A DNA stretch of 20,237 nt from Mucidula mucida (lineage: Eukaryota > Basidiomycota > Agaricomycetes > Agaricales > Physalacriaceae). This document shows, in pieces, positions 8,756 to 18,503 of the stretch. Location of the stretch: positions 1 through 20,237 of the forward strand of contig JADNYV010000607.1 of NCBI GenBank assembly GCA_015501055.1, in the 5' to 3' direction. The position numbers and the translations under genes are program-made. Below the pieces are notes generated by a model. The model worked only from the letters and a program-made list of their open reading frames with translations. It was not told the DNA's origin and made no database searches. Within the stretch, counting starts at the first letter, position 1, and every line of letters starts with the position of its first letter.

Positions 8756-8864
8756 TCCCCTCCCACCTCTCCCTCAGTAGATACATCTTCATGTATTAAG
8801 TATGTACACTTCATGTACAGGCACTTTACGATACGCTGAATTGATGGGGCCCTCGGGGTCCAGT
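8756..8864 (+). repeat. B2-like 3' terminus of copy 2 (109 bp)
   Basis: The first 64 bp are unlike anything else in the window except the equivalent segment of copy 5 (16467-16530). They contain a repeated TACAT-CTT-CATGTA type motif. The last 45 bp (8820-8864) are identical to the core of B1. So B sequence flanks A2 on both sides, as in Ngaro elements. It ends with AGT, a trinucleotide also present in the adjoining recombinase gene at the join, so the breakpoint is ambiguous over 3 bp. Compared with B1 it lacks the last 30-odd bp. Confidence 0.7.
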
Positions 8865-9687
8865 CTTTGCTCACCAGCGCAAAGAACTTGGACTCAAACC
8901 AGGATCTAGTTGGTACAATGCCATCTTCACGTATGAAGAGAGCCGCTCGAGCACCATGCAGCTTGTCTCTGCGGTGGACATACTGCTTCAGAAGGGTGAT
9001 AGGATCAGCCACAGTCTGAGAGGTAAACAGTATGTCAGTGCCCTGATAGAAGGGATCGCTCTTATGGTAAGGCAAGCGATAGCCTGCATACCCAGTCTCA
9101 AATGTGAGGCTGGCACGCTTGATGATCTTCTTCCAATCACGTAGCTTCTTCTGATTAGGCTGCACCAGCTCTCCCATCTGGTGAACAGCATAGAAGCCGC
9201 ATGACATGATTGTAGCAAAGAGAAAGTCATCATACTTGTGGGTCTGGTTTGCGACGTCCACAAAGAGCTGAAGGTGATGAAGTCAAAGAGGGGGCTTCCT
9301 AGCTATAGGATCTGCCCGGACCTTCTTTGACCCACGGATAGCGGCTTGAACAAGCGCTGAAGCACGAGCGTCACCAAAGTGAGGATAAAGGTCATTGAGG
9401 AAGTGCTTAGCCCCGGTTAAGTATTTAGGAGCAGAGCCAATGAATTGGGACGTGTATGCAATGTAACGTGCTAGAGTCTCCGGAGTAGGATCCAGAGACA
9501 GATTGTGTGCTTTACAGAAGCGGGCGTAATCTCTAGCCCCAGTAGAGTAGTTGATACGCGTAGAGGTCTCGATAGCATGGGCCTGCAGATACAAGACGAG
9601 TTCATCTAGTTTTTGCAAGTCCATAGGTGGGCGAGGGTGACGAGGCTGTCCGCCCTCGCCCAATGCCTCTAAAAGCACTCTCTCCAT
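8865..9687 (-). pseudogene. Tyrosine recombinase of copy 3: stop, catalytic loss, truncated
   Basis: Starts at ATG 9687, overlapping the RT stop by 19 nt. Residues 1-134 are normal, then a CGA codon has become TGA (9283-9285). Further on, the first catalytic arginine (R170, in HRMGEL elsewhere) is glutamine: the codon at 9178-9180 is CAG instead of CGG. Both are C-to-T type changes at CpG. The gene is cut after about residue 274 by the 3' end of copy 2, so the H-x-x-R box and the tyrosine are missing. Three separate lesions make it certain that no active enzyme comes from this copy. Confidence 0.93.
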
Positions 9688-11505
9688 CGCGCCGGTAGGA
9701 GCTCACGAGGTGGCTCCATAGTGCGGACGCGGTAGGAGGGGAACTGTTTCTGAAAGTCAGAGAACAGTAGGCGGGACAACATGTCTGCCATCACGTTGTC
9801 AACCCCGCAGATGTGCCGCACACGAACGTCAATGCCGGTGCGCAGGACAATATCAGCAATGGCAAGCAGAACAGCATTGTGACTTGACTGTGAAGCAGCC
9901 AAAGTGTTAAACACTGAGACGGAGTCCAGACTGTCAGAATGGATTAACAGCCTGCGAGGCGGAGAGGGATGAGAGGCAGCATCATGAACAGCGCAAAGAA
10001 TAGCTACAAGCTCCCTAAAGAAGGTGTCAACTCCGGTGATGGTTCGGAGTTGATAGCTAAAGCCATTCCCAGCATAGACGAAAGCGAGGCCCAGATTACT
10101 CGCATCTGTCCAATAGACCATATCAGCCTCAGAGTCATCCCACGCCTGCGCATTCACAAAGCGCACTCCGATGCAGTGTTGTAATGCATTGACAAACCAA
10201 GTGAGATCTGCTCTAACCTCAACGTTCAATGGAATGCCTTTGTACTGCAGTGTTTTACCGCTCATCTTGCGGTAGAGCTCTGTAAGTGCTGGCCGTGCCC
10301 AAGGCAGCACATTAAGAGCCCAGTTGAGATACCCACCCAAGGACTGCCACTCCTTGAGTACAGGCTTTTGCTGGGACAAGAACGACTGAATGGTGGTGAT
10401 CATGTCCGCAATGGAGTCTGGTGAGAGAGAGATAGACCCGTGAACAGTGTCTAACCAGAAACCAATGATTTTTAGCTGAGGACCGTGTTCCTGCTTCTTA
10501 TCTTCGTATGGGATGCCCAAAGAGTCCCACAGAAGGAGAAGCTGGACTTGACGTCGGGGACGTCGCTGTCCATGAAAGAGCACCAGATTGTGATTGGTGT
10601 CCCAGCCATAGTAGTCATCCATGTAGTCGTGCAGGTCTGGTATATCTAGCTCCCAAGCAACCCAGTTAACCAGGCCAGAGAACGAACACCAGCAGTATGG
10701 TGATGCACGACTGCCAAAGATGAGACGGCGCACAATGTGATAGCGGCCGTCGACAATGACAACTTGTTGTAGCTGCCAAATGGGATGAACGGGGAGATTG
10801 AGGAACGCTTTAGAGATGTCGCTCTTGAAAAGCAGGATCTCCTCGTGAGGATGAGCTTGTAGGACATCATGCAGTACCTGCCCAAAGGAGTGCATATCGT
10901 CGTACTTGACTTTGGCATCAGCTCTGGCAATGCCGTCATTGAGACCATTGCCTGTATGGTCCATGACGACGCGTGGTTTACCCTTCTGCCAGACCACAAA
11001 CATGGGTGACAGGCGCATTCCAGGCAAGAGCTTAAAGCCTTCTGGAAGCGCAGGGGACCACGGCCAGCAGCAACTTCTTGATCTCGCTGTTTGCGCAGCT
11101 CAACAAGATCGCACTCCTCAGTAGAGTAGTTGTCTCTAATCTTGTCTCTGAGGTGCGCTTCCCACTGACCATCGTGTAAAGGCCAGAACCCTTCACGGAG
11201 TGAGCGGATGATAGAGCTCACAAAGGGCTGATTGGGATGTTTGGCAAGAAGCCGCTCAAAGCGGTCAATGTCGATAGGTGTGCTGACCTTGATGTAGTCA
11301 GCTACTGCAGCAAGAGACTGCTGGATGGAGGAGTCGTTGAGAATTTGCTGAGGAGGTAAAGGAAGCGGAGGAGCAGTTAAGTGGAAGAGATGCTCGAAGG
11401 CGTTTTAGATTCTGATAGTACATTGGTAGTAAATACATAACCACGCTTAAAGCGTGGTGGTGGTGGTACAGCGTCTGATTCACGCTTCAACGACTTAGGC
11501 TTCAT
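9669..11505 (-). pseudogene. pol: RT-RNase H of copy 3 with two one-base deletions
   Basis: Colinear with the 612-codon gene but two bases shorter. A missing base near 11377 creates an in-frame TAA at about codon 43; a second missing base near 11060 shifts the frame again. Downstream the frame is open for 452 codons (11027 to 9669) with YMDD, then RNase H residues corresponding to D468 (WTDAS), E499, D525 (HSDS) and D575 (ADMLSR). RNase H would degrade the RNA strand of the hybrid. One CpG-type change alters an arginine to cysteine near 9809. The stop at 9669 overlaps the recombinase ATG by 19 nt. Both lesions lie in short runs where sequencing errors are common. Confidence 0.9.
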
Positions 11506-12847
11506 CAGCGCCGCCTGAACTCGCTCCTGAACGAGCGACTGCTCGTTTGGCTTCGAGGAGGATGAGGCAGGCTGGTTGGCTCTTGGCTGTGTGCTTTCCT
11601 CCGCACTCACTGCAAGAACCGTGAAGACGGCCTGCGGAGCACGGAGATGAGCATTTACCCAGATTCCAATTCTGGCAAACAATGCGACGACGCGTCGCAG
11701 ACTGTGAGCTGCCAGAGTCAGAGGACCGCTTGCGAGGATTTGCTCCCTCAGAGGTGCGCAACATCTCAGAGAGAAGAGGAAGCTGGAGCGCAGTGCGATC
11801 ATCGAGATGGAAAGGAGAGTTAGCATAGCGAATGCGAGTCTCCTTATCACAGCGAATAGGGAACGCTGGATTCGAGGGTGTAGCGCGAAACAGCTCAATG
11901 ATGAGCGCGCGGTAACCCCGGAGTTCGTCCTTGCGGTGAGGGTAGATGAGCCCAACACCGGTGGCATACGCATCGAAGACGCGTGTCCACTCGGACTCTT
12001 GGGTGAGGGTGCGGCGAGCAGTGGACTGGTCCTTGCGCATGATGACGTAGCCACCGGCAAAGTCCTTGGTGTCCTCCTGCTGATTTGTGCCAGAGTGAAT
12101 GGAGGCAAAGAGCTTCTCAAAATCCACATACTGCTCCAGCACAATGGAGCGCCAGAAGGAGCGCGCAAATGGATCATGGAGTGACTGCATCTGACACGCA
12201 TTGATGATAGCGTCGATGTCCTTCTCAGTAGTGAGGAGACGTCGAATGCGCTGAGTCTCCTCGATATGAGGAGTGAGGTTGGAGGGAGCTGCAAGCTGCG
12301 CAAGATGCGGAGCTGCAGCGAGGACTGAAGCAGAGATGCCGGACGGAGTAGACTCTGCTCCAAGGAGCCTAGAGAGCAACGAAGCTGATAACGGACCAGC
12401 CACGGGTCCGGCGGCTGAAGCGGGCTGCGCGGCAGGCGCTGTAGCAGCAGCAGCATCGAGCTGCGCTGCGAACGCGGCCCAAGCGGCCTCTTCAACGGCA
12501 CGTCTTCGCGCCTCTTCATCCAGCTCTCGTTGGAATGTAGCATCGCGCTCAGGAGTCCTATCGTGCTCGGGAGCCTTGTCCGGCTTCTTGCGCTGTTCAA
12601 TGATTTGGGCGACTTGTTCGATATAGTCGTCCATTTCGCCAGCAGACGCGCCGGTTTTGCGGGCAAGCTGCAAGAACTCGCCTTGGGATTTGATAGACCC
12701 ATCCGCAAACCGCTTGACAAGGTCCTGAAGCTGCTCAGCGCGCAAGCGAATCGCTTCGCGCTCGTCTGGATCCTGATCATAGGGCGAATGGGGGCGAGGA
12801 GGTGAATGATTGCGAGAGATACCATCGAGCTCGTCAACATCAGACAT
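11495..12847 (-). CDS. gag: Gag-like nucleocapsid protein, copy 3 (450 aa)
   Basis: Intact from ATG 12847 to the stop at 11495, the same length as copy 2's Gag. The zinc-binding cluster at residues 391-427 is complete. Differences from copy 2 are few, for example E-H-D-R for E-R-D-R near residue 95, A for T near 315, and R-R-R-I for R-H-R-V just before the first finger cysteine. Two long, nearly identical open frames in an otherwise damaged array imply recent copying. Role as for copy 2: RNA binding and particle assembly, inferred from family. Confidence 0.88.
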   Translation of the reverse strand: MSDVDELDGISRNHSPPRPHSPYDQDPDEREAIRLRAEQLQDLVKRFADGSIKSQGEFLQLARKTGASAGEMDDYIEQVAQIIEQRKKPDKAPEHDRTPERDATFQRELDEEARRRAVEEAAWAAFAAQLDAAAATAPAAQPASAAGPVAGPLSASLLSRLLGAESTPSGISASVLAAAPHLAQLAAPSNLTPHIEETQRIRRLLTTEKDIDAIINACQMQSLHDPFARSFWRSIVLEQYVDFEKLFASIHSGTNQQEDTKDFAGGYVIMRKDQSTARRTLTQESEWTRVFDAYATGVGLIYPHRKDELRGYRALIIELFRATPSNPAFPIRCDKETRIRYANSPFHLDDRTALQLPLLSEMLRTSEGANPRKRSSDSGSSQSATRRRIVCQNWNLGKCSSPCSAGRLHGSCSECGGKHTAKSQPACLILLEAKRAVARSGASSGGADEA

Positions 12848-13084
12848 GATCCGCTTCCTGGTTCAGGAACGTTGTCAGCAGAATGTGCACCTAAGGCTGT
12901 CTGCGCAGGCTTCTCGCCCTCTTGCTGCCTTTTGGCCAGTCTAACACTCAGAACGCGAATGCCCTCGCAAAGAGAACACCCAGGTTGTAAGCGAATAGAG
13001 GGCGCCTGAGCTGGGTACCGACCGATCCTTAACCAAGCCTATCGAACACTCAGAGAGCGGACGTGTTACGGCACACTCAGAGAG
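12848..13084 (-). other. gag leader of copy 3
   Basis: Same 237-bp leader as in copies 1 and 2, with the TCTGAGTGT motif cluster. Nothing else seen. Confidence 0.6.
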
Positions 13085-14135
13085 CGAACTCGTCTAACAA
13101 TCAGCGCCCTGATTTACACTCCTTGGTAGGAGTCAGGCACACGCTGTACAACCGGGTGTTGAACGCGGTCGCAAGCACAGGTTGAGCTGTACCACTGATC
13201 GACGATGACAAGGAAGTACAAGGAGGATACCGAGTCCAGGGAGGTATAGCACGCTGAGCGGAGTATTGAGCTCGATAAGCGGTGGTGAGCCGCTTGGAGA
13301 GGGATGTGTGGTGTAGCCACAGGGAAAGGACGCAAAAATGCGGAGCTAACTGTGACCAGATAACACAGGTTAGCTGGAGGGGAGTGAGAGGGTGCAGAGA
13401 GCGCACCTGTGACCAGATAGCCCACAGAATGTCCTTGAGAAGGAGTCCTTTGGAAAGGAATGGGTATCTGGGCACAAAATGGGCATCAGCTCTGAAGAGC
13501 TGGATGTGAGACATTGGCACATACTGGAAGCAGGGAGAGCAGCGGGAGCGCTAGCGCTCTGGGGCCGGAGCGGACACTTCCAATAGGGTTCTAGGGTGCC
13601 AGTACATCAGTCCTGAGCAGGAGGACCGAGTAGAGCGAGTGGTGCTTGCCTGGGAGAGCAAAAGTGCGAATTCCCTCAAAATGGGCACTTTGGACCTGTC
13701 TGGACTGGTTTTGGGCTGGGTAGGCGGCTTCAGACAGTGCTCTAGAGGTGTATGGCATCAGTCCTGAGCAAGAGGACTGGAGGAATCACAAACTGCTTGT
13801 CTCTGTGAGATGATGATGGTAAGAGACAAAGAGGCAGAGTGTGTGGACTCTTGCTTAAACCTCCCAGGGCGCCCTGTGAGTGGCCTCTGTTGTTACTACA
13901 ACACCAGACACAGGCTGGGTAAGTCCAGGAAGAGCCCAGAGAGTGGGCTGGCTGCAGTAGGAGCAGCAGAGAGCGAACATGATCCAGCTTTGGAGTGAAA
14001 TGAGTGTTTGACTTGATTTAAGCTGTCTCATTGAACTCCCTTGAGTAGGAAGTTGGGTAAAGGGGTAAGGTGGGGTGTGGAGTGTGCAGAGGCCTCTGAA
14101 AACGCTCCCTACCCTCGGAATCCGCGTTTACATCG
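13085..14135 (-). repeat. Repeat A1 of copy 3
   Basis: Near-identical to 1355-2406 on the same strand and to 3047-4098 reversed. It ends (element 5' end) at CATCG, 14131-14135, where it meets a reverse-transcriptase fragment running the other way. That is within a base or two of where the A blocks of copies 1, 2 and 5 end, which marks the element's 5' terminus. Confidence 0.8.
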
Positions 14136-15618
14136 GTCAGTGGAGCGCACCTCAGAACAAGATTAGAGAAATACCTACTGAGGAGTGCGATCTGTGAGCT
14201 GCGCAACAGCGAGATCAAGAAGTTGCTGCTGGCCGCTGTCCCCTGCGCTTCCAGAAGGCTAGCTCTGCCTGGAATGCGCCTGTCACCCATGTTGTGGTCT
14301 GGCGAGGGTACCACGCGTCGTCATGGACCATACAGGCAATGGTCTCAATGACGGCATTGCCAGAGCTGATGCCAAAGTCAAGTACGACGATATGCACTCC
14401 TTTGGGCAGGTACTGCATGACGTCCTACAAGCTCATCCTCACGAGGAGATCCTGCTTTTCAAGAGCGACATCTCTAAAGCGTTCCTCAATCTCCCCGTTC
14501 ATCCCATTTGGCAGCTACAACAAGTTGTCATTGTCGACGGCCGCTATCACATTGTGCGCCGTCTCATCTTTGGCAGTCGTGCATCACCATACTGCTGGTG
14601 TTCGTTCTCTGGCCTGGTTAACTGGGTTGCTTGGGAGCTAGATATACCAGATCTGCACGACTACATGGATGACTACTATGGCTGGGACACCAATCACAAT
14701 CTGGTGCTCTTTCATGGACAGCGACGTCCCCGACGTCAAGTCCAGCTTCTCCTTCTGTGGGACTCTTTGGGCATCCCATATGAAGATAAGAAGCAGGAAC
14801 ACGGTCCTCAGCTAAAAATCATTGGTTTCTGGTTAGACACTGTTCACGGGTCTATCTCTCTCTCACCAGACTCCATTGCGGACATGATCACCACCATTCA
14901 GTCGTTCTTGTCCCAGCAAAAGCCTGTACTCAAGGAGTGGCAGTCCTTGGGTGGGTATCTCAACTGGGCTCTTAATGTGCTGCCTTGGGCACGGCCAGCA
15001 CTTACAGAGCTCTACCGCAAGATGAGCGGTAAAACACTGCAGTACAAAGGCATTCCATTGAACGTTGAGGTTAGAGCAGATCTCACTTGGTTTGTCAATG
15101 CATTACAACACTGCATCGGAGTGCGCTTTGTGAATGCGCAGGCGTGGGATGACTCTGAGGCTGATATGGTCTATTGGACAGATGCGAGTAATCTGGGCCT
15201 CGCTTTCGTCTATGCTGGGAATGGCTTTAGCTATCAACTCCGAACCATCACCGGAGTTGACACCTTCTTTAGGGAGCTTGTAGCTATTCTTTGCGCTGTT
15301 CATGATGCTGCCTCTCATCCCTCTCCGCCTCGCAGGCTGTTAATCCATTCTGACAGTCTGGACTCCGTCTCAGTGTTTAACACTTTGGCTGCTTCACAGT
15401 CAAGTCACAATGCTGTTCTGCTTGCCATTGCTGATATTGTCCTGCGCACCGGCATTGACGTTCGTGTGCGGCACATCCGCGGGGTTGACAACGTGATGGC
15501 AGACATGTTGTCCCGCTTACTGTTCTCTGACTTTCAGAAACAGTTCCCCTCCTACCGCGTCCGCACTATGGAGCCACCTCGTGAGCTCCTACCGGCGCGA
15601 TGGAGAGAGTGCTTTTAG
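14136..15618 (+). pseudogene. pol: RT-RNase H of copy 4, 5' end missing and damaged
   Basis: Positions 14136-14320 match 6013-6225 of copy 2 but with many one- to few-base losses, so no frame survives there. From the M-D-H-T-G start at 14323 the frame is open for 431 codons to TAG 15618. It has the RT motif A aspartate (FKSDISKAF), YMDD, and a complete RNase H set numbered on the 612-aa protein: D468 (15181), E499 (15274), D525 (15352), D575 (15502). This is the only undamaged RNase H in the window. It lacks the N-terminal part of RT (fingers), so activity is unlikely. It is the copy against which the 673-bp deletion of copy 2 is measured. Confidence 0.88.
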
Positions 15619-16421
15619 AGGCATTGGGCGAGGGCGGACAGCCTCGTCACCCTCGCCCACCTATGGACTTGCAAAACTAGATGAACTCGTCTTGTATCTG
15701 CAGGCCCATGCTATCGAGACCTCTACGCGTATCAACTACTCTACTGGGGCTAGAGATTACGCCCGCTTCTGTAAAGCACACAATCTGTCTCTGGATCCTA
15801 CTCCGGAGACTCTAGCACGTTACATTGCATACACGTCCCAATTCATTGGCTCTGCTCCTAAATACTTAACCGGGGCTAAGCACTTCCTCAATGACCTTTA
15901 TCCTCACTTTGGTGACGCTCGTGCTTCAGCGCTTGTTCAAGCCGCTATCCGTGGGTCAAAGAAGGTCCGGGCAGATCCTATAGCTAGGAAGCCCCCTCTT
16001 CGACTTCATCACCTTCAGCTCTTTGTGGACGTCGCAAACCAGACCCACAAGTATGATGACTTTCTCTTTGCTACAATCATGTCATGCGGCTTCTATGCTG
16101 TTCACCGGATGGGAGAGCTGGTGCAGCCTAATCAGAAGAAGCTACGTGATTGGAAGAAGATCATCAAGCGTGCCAGCCTCACATTTGAGACTGGGTATGC
16201 AGGCTATCGCTTGCCTTACCATAAGAGCGATCCCTTCTATCAGGGCACTGACATACTGTTTACCTCTCAGACTGTGGCTGATCCTATCACCCTTCTGAAG
16301 CAGTATGTCCACCGCAGAGACAAGCTGCATGGTGCTCGAGCGGCTCTCTTCATACGTGAAGATGGCATTGTACCAACTAGATCCTGGTTTGAGTCCAAGT
16401 TCTTTGCGCTGGTGAGCAAAG
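15600..16421 (+). pseudogene. Tyrosine recombinase of copy 4, frameshifted and truncated
   Basis: ATG 15600 overlaps the RT stop by 19 nt as in other copies. One A is missing from the A5 run at about 15675, so the proper frame meets TAG after 26 codons. Beyond that the gene is open in the shifted frame and contains R170 (HRMGEL). It ends after about residue 274, where copy 5's 3' end begins, losing the H-x-x-R box and the tyrosine. Confidence 0.92.
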
Positions 16422-16530
16422 ACTGGACCCCGAGGGCCCCATCAATTCAGCGTATCGTAAAGTGCCTGTACATGAAGTGTACATACTTAATACATGAAGA
16501 TGTATCTACTGAGGGAGAGGTGGGAGGGGA
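16422..16530 (-). repeat. B2-like 3' terminus of copy 5
   Basis: Reverse complement of 8756-8864, with the 45-bp B core at 16422-16466 and the 64-bp novel part at 16467-16530. Two copies with the same layout (A2, novel 64 bp, B core) show this is a true part of the element's 3' end. It meets copy 4's recombinase at 16421/16422, again with ACT (AGT in element sense) shared. Confidence 0.7.
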
Positions 16531-17336
16531 CGCAAAAATGCGGAGCTAACTGTGACCAGATAACACAGGTTAGCTGGAGGGGAGTGAGAGGGTGCAGAGA
16601 GCGCACCTGTGACCAGATAGCCCACAGAATGTCCTTGAGAAGGAGTCCTTTGGAAAGGAATGGGTATCTGGGCACAAAATGGGCATCAGCTCTGAAGAGC
16701 TGGATGTGAGACATTGGCACATACTGGAAGCAGGGAGAGCAGCGGGAGCGCTAGCGCTCTGGGGCCGGAGCGGACACTTCCAATAGGGTTCTAGGGTGCC
16801 AGTACATCAGTCCTGAGCAGGAGGACCGAGTAGAGCGAGTGGTGCTTGCCTGGGAGAGCAAAAGTGCGAATTCCCTCAAAATGGGCACTTTGGACCTGTC
16901 TGGACTGGTTTTGGGCTGGGTAGGCGGCTTCAGACAGTGCTCTAGAGGTGTATGGCATCAGTCCTGAGCAAGAGGACTGGAGGAATCACAAACTGCTTGT
17001 CTCTGTGAGATGATGATGGTAAGAGACAAAGAGGCAGAGTGTGTGAGCTCTTGCTTAAACCTCCCAGGGCGCCCTGTGAGTGGCCTCTGTTGTTACTACA
17101 ACACCAGACACAGGCTGGGTAAGTCCAGGAAGAGCCCAGAGAGTGGGCTGGCTGCAGTAGGAGCAGCAGAGAGCGAACATGATACAGCTTTAGAGTGAAA
17201 TGAGTGTTTGACTTGATTTAAGCTGTCTCATTGAACTCCCTTGAGTAGGAAGTTGGGTAAAGGGGTAAGGAGGGGTGTGGAGTGTGCAGAGGCCTCTGAA
17301 AACGCTCCCTACCCTCGGAATCCGCGTTTACATCGA
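16531..17336 (-). repeat. Repeat A2 of copy 5, last 246 bp deleted
   Basis: Matches 3047-3852 of A1 reversed, from the true start of A. The 3853-4098 part is missing. The B2 segment ends GGGGACG at the join and A has GGACG at the break, so a deletion between 5-bp direct repeats in a copy-2-like ancestor explains it. Contains the palindrome and both 15-bp repeats. Confidence 0.75.
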
Positions 17337-17498
17337 CCTATGCTTGTTAGATCACACAAGGTTAGGTCAAAACTGGACCCCGAGGGCCCCATCAATTCAG
17401 CGTATCGTAAAGTGCCTACTATGCTATGTGTGTGTGTGTAGTGGAGGGGTGGATGGAGGTGCAAAAGGATGTTTACAAACGCGAGATGAGGGAGGTTT
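17337..17498 (-). repeat. Repeat B1 of copy 5
   Basis: Matches 2884-3046 reversed, with the (AC)n tract as GTGTGTG near 17425-17440 and the 45-bp core. The join to A (17336/17337) is the same as at 3046/3047, confirming B1-A2 as an element-internal boundary. Confidence 0.78.
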
Positions 17499-18503
17499 TT
17501 AAGTAGAGGTTTTATTTTGAACTGCTAGCTGCTGAGCGGCACGTACTGCAGGATGGTCACGTATATAGATCTTCCACGCAGAGGATGACCAACGGCCTAG
17601 GGCTTGGAGTATGGTCTCAGAGAGTCCAAGGGATGCATAGTGTGTTATACCCCCAGAACGAACCGAGTGACCACCAAAGTCTTTGCTCACCAGCGCAAAG
17701 AACTTGGACTCAAACCAGGATCTAGTTGGTACCATGCCATCTTCACGTATGAAGAGAGCCGCTCGAGCACCATGCAGCTTGTCTCTGCGGTGGACATACT
17801 GCTTCAGAAGGGTGATAGGATCAGCCACAGTCTGAGAGGTAAACAGTATGTCAGTGCCCTGATAGAAGGGATCGCTCTTATGGTAAGGCAAGCGATAGCC
17901 TGCATACCCAGTCTCAAATGTGAGGCTGGCACGCTTGATGATCTTCTTCCAATCACGTAGCTTCTTCTGATTAGGCTGCACCAGCTCTCCCATCCGGTGA
18001 ACAGCATAGAAGCCGCATGACATGATTGTAGCAAAGAGAAAGTCATCATACTTGTGGGTCTGGTTTGCGACGTCCACAAAGAGCTGAAGGTGATGAAGTC
18101 GAAGAGGGGGCTTCCTAGCTATAGGATCTGCCCGGACCTTCTTTGACCCACGGATAGCGGCTTGAACAAGCGCTGAAGCACGAGCGTCACCAAAGTGAGG
18201 ATAAAGGTCATTGAGGAAGTGCTTAGCCCCGGTTAAGTATTTAGGAGCAGAGCCAATGAATTGGGACGTGTATGCAATGTAACGTGCTAGAGTCTCCGGA
18301 GTAGGATCCAGAGACAGATTGTGTGCTTTACAGAAGCGGGCGTAATCTCTAGCCCCAGTAGAGTAGTTGATACGCGTAGAGGTCTCAATAGCATGGGCCT
18401 GCAGATACAAGACGAGTTCATCTAGTTTTTGCAAGTCCATAGGTGGGCGAGGGTGACGAGGCTGTCCGCCCTCGCCCAATGCCTCTAAAAGCACTCTCTC
18501 CAT
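17499..18503 (-). CDS. Tyrosine recombinase, copy 5, intact (334 aa)
   Basis: The only complete recombinase gene here, ATG 18503 to TAA 17499. Residues about 22-140 form the N-terminal DNA-binding part; the catalytic domain follows with R170 (HRMGEL, matching the R-x-x-E-L box), H279 and R282 (H-S-V-R), a GRWSS motif in the usual G-H/R-S position, and nucleophile Y313 (WKIYIR). These are the R...HxxR...Y signature of tyrosine recombinases, and the GRWSS plus YIR form is typical of DIRS-order enzymes. It would cut and rejoin DNA through a 3' phosphotyrosine link to integrate a circular copy. Its ATG overlaps the RT stop by 19 nt. One residue differs from the other copies (M for I in E-D-G-M-V). 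Confidence 0.92.
   Translation of the reverse strand: MERVLLEALGEGGQPRHPRPPMDLQKLDELVLYLQAHAIETSTRINYSTGARDYARFCKAHNLSLDPTPETLARYIAYTSQFIGSAPKYLTGAKHFLNDLYPHFGDARASALVQAAIRGSKKVRADPIARKPPLRLHHLQLFVDVANQTHKYDDFLFATIMSCGFYAVHRMGELVQPNQKKLRDWKKIIKRASLTFETGYAGYRLPYHKSDPFYQGTDILFTSQTVADPITLLKQYVHRRDKLHGARAALFIREDGMVPTRSWFESKFFALVSKDFGGHSVRSGGITHYASLGLSETILQALGRWSSSAWKIYIRDHPAVRAAQQLAVQNKTST

Larger units (their letters stand above)
3047..8864 (+). mobile_element. Copy 2 of Ngaro/DIRS-like retroelement, near full length
   Basis: Order: A1 (3047-4098), leader (4099-4335), gag (4336-5688), RT lacking RNase H (5678-6910), recombinase (6888-7829), B1 (7830-7992), A2 lacking its first 289 bp (7993-8755), B2-like end (8756-8864). 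This is the only copy here that runs from A1 to B2. Absence of protease, DDE integrase and methyltransferase, with gag, RT-RH and YR in this order and split direct repeats, is what defines Ngaro-like members of the DIRS order. A 673-bp deletion makes it non-autonomous. At 8864 it abuts the recombinase gene of copy 3, reading the other way. Confidence 0.9.
8865..14135 (-). mobile_element. Copy 3 of Ngaro/DIRS-like retroelement, 3' truncated
   Basis: Element order runs right to left: A1 (14135 to 13085), leader (13084 to 12848), gag (12847 to 11495), RT-RH (11505 to 9669), recombinase (9687 to 8865). The recombinase is interrupted by the 3' end of copy 2; B1, A2 and B2 are missing. It retains RNase H, which copy 2 has lost. 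RT and YR are both inactivated by small changes, Gag is intact. Confidence 0.9.
14136..16421 (+). mobile_element. Copy 4 of Ngaro/DIRS-like retroelement, internal fragment
   Basis: Contains only RT-RH (from about codon 112) and a truncated recombinase. It lacks A1, leader, gag and everything after recombinase residue 274. Its left end joins copy 3's A1; its right end is joined to the 3' terminus of copy 5 at the same recombinase base at which copy 2 joins copy 3. Confidence 0.88.

Noticed and set aside
9969..10184. 71-codon frame antisense to RNase H, seen in three copies
   Set aside because: Shadow of the RT-RH gene on the opposite strand, without any start context or domain.
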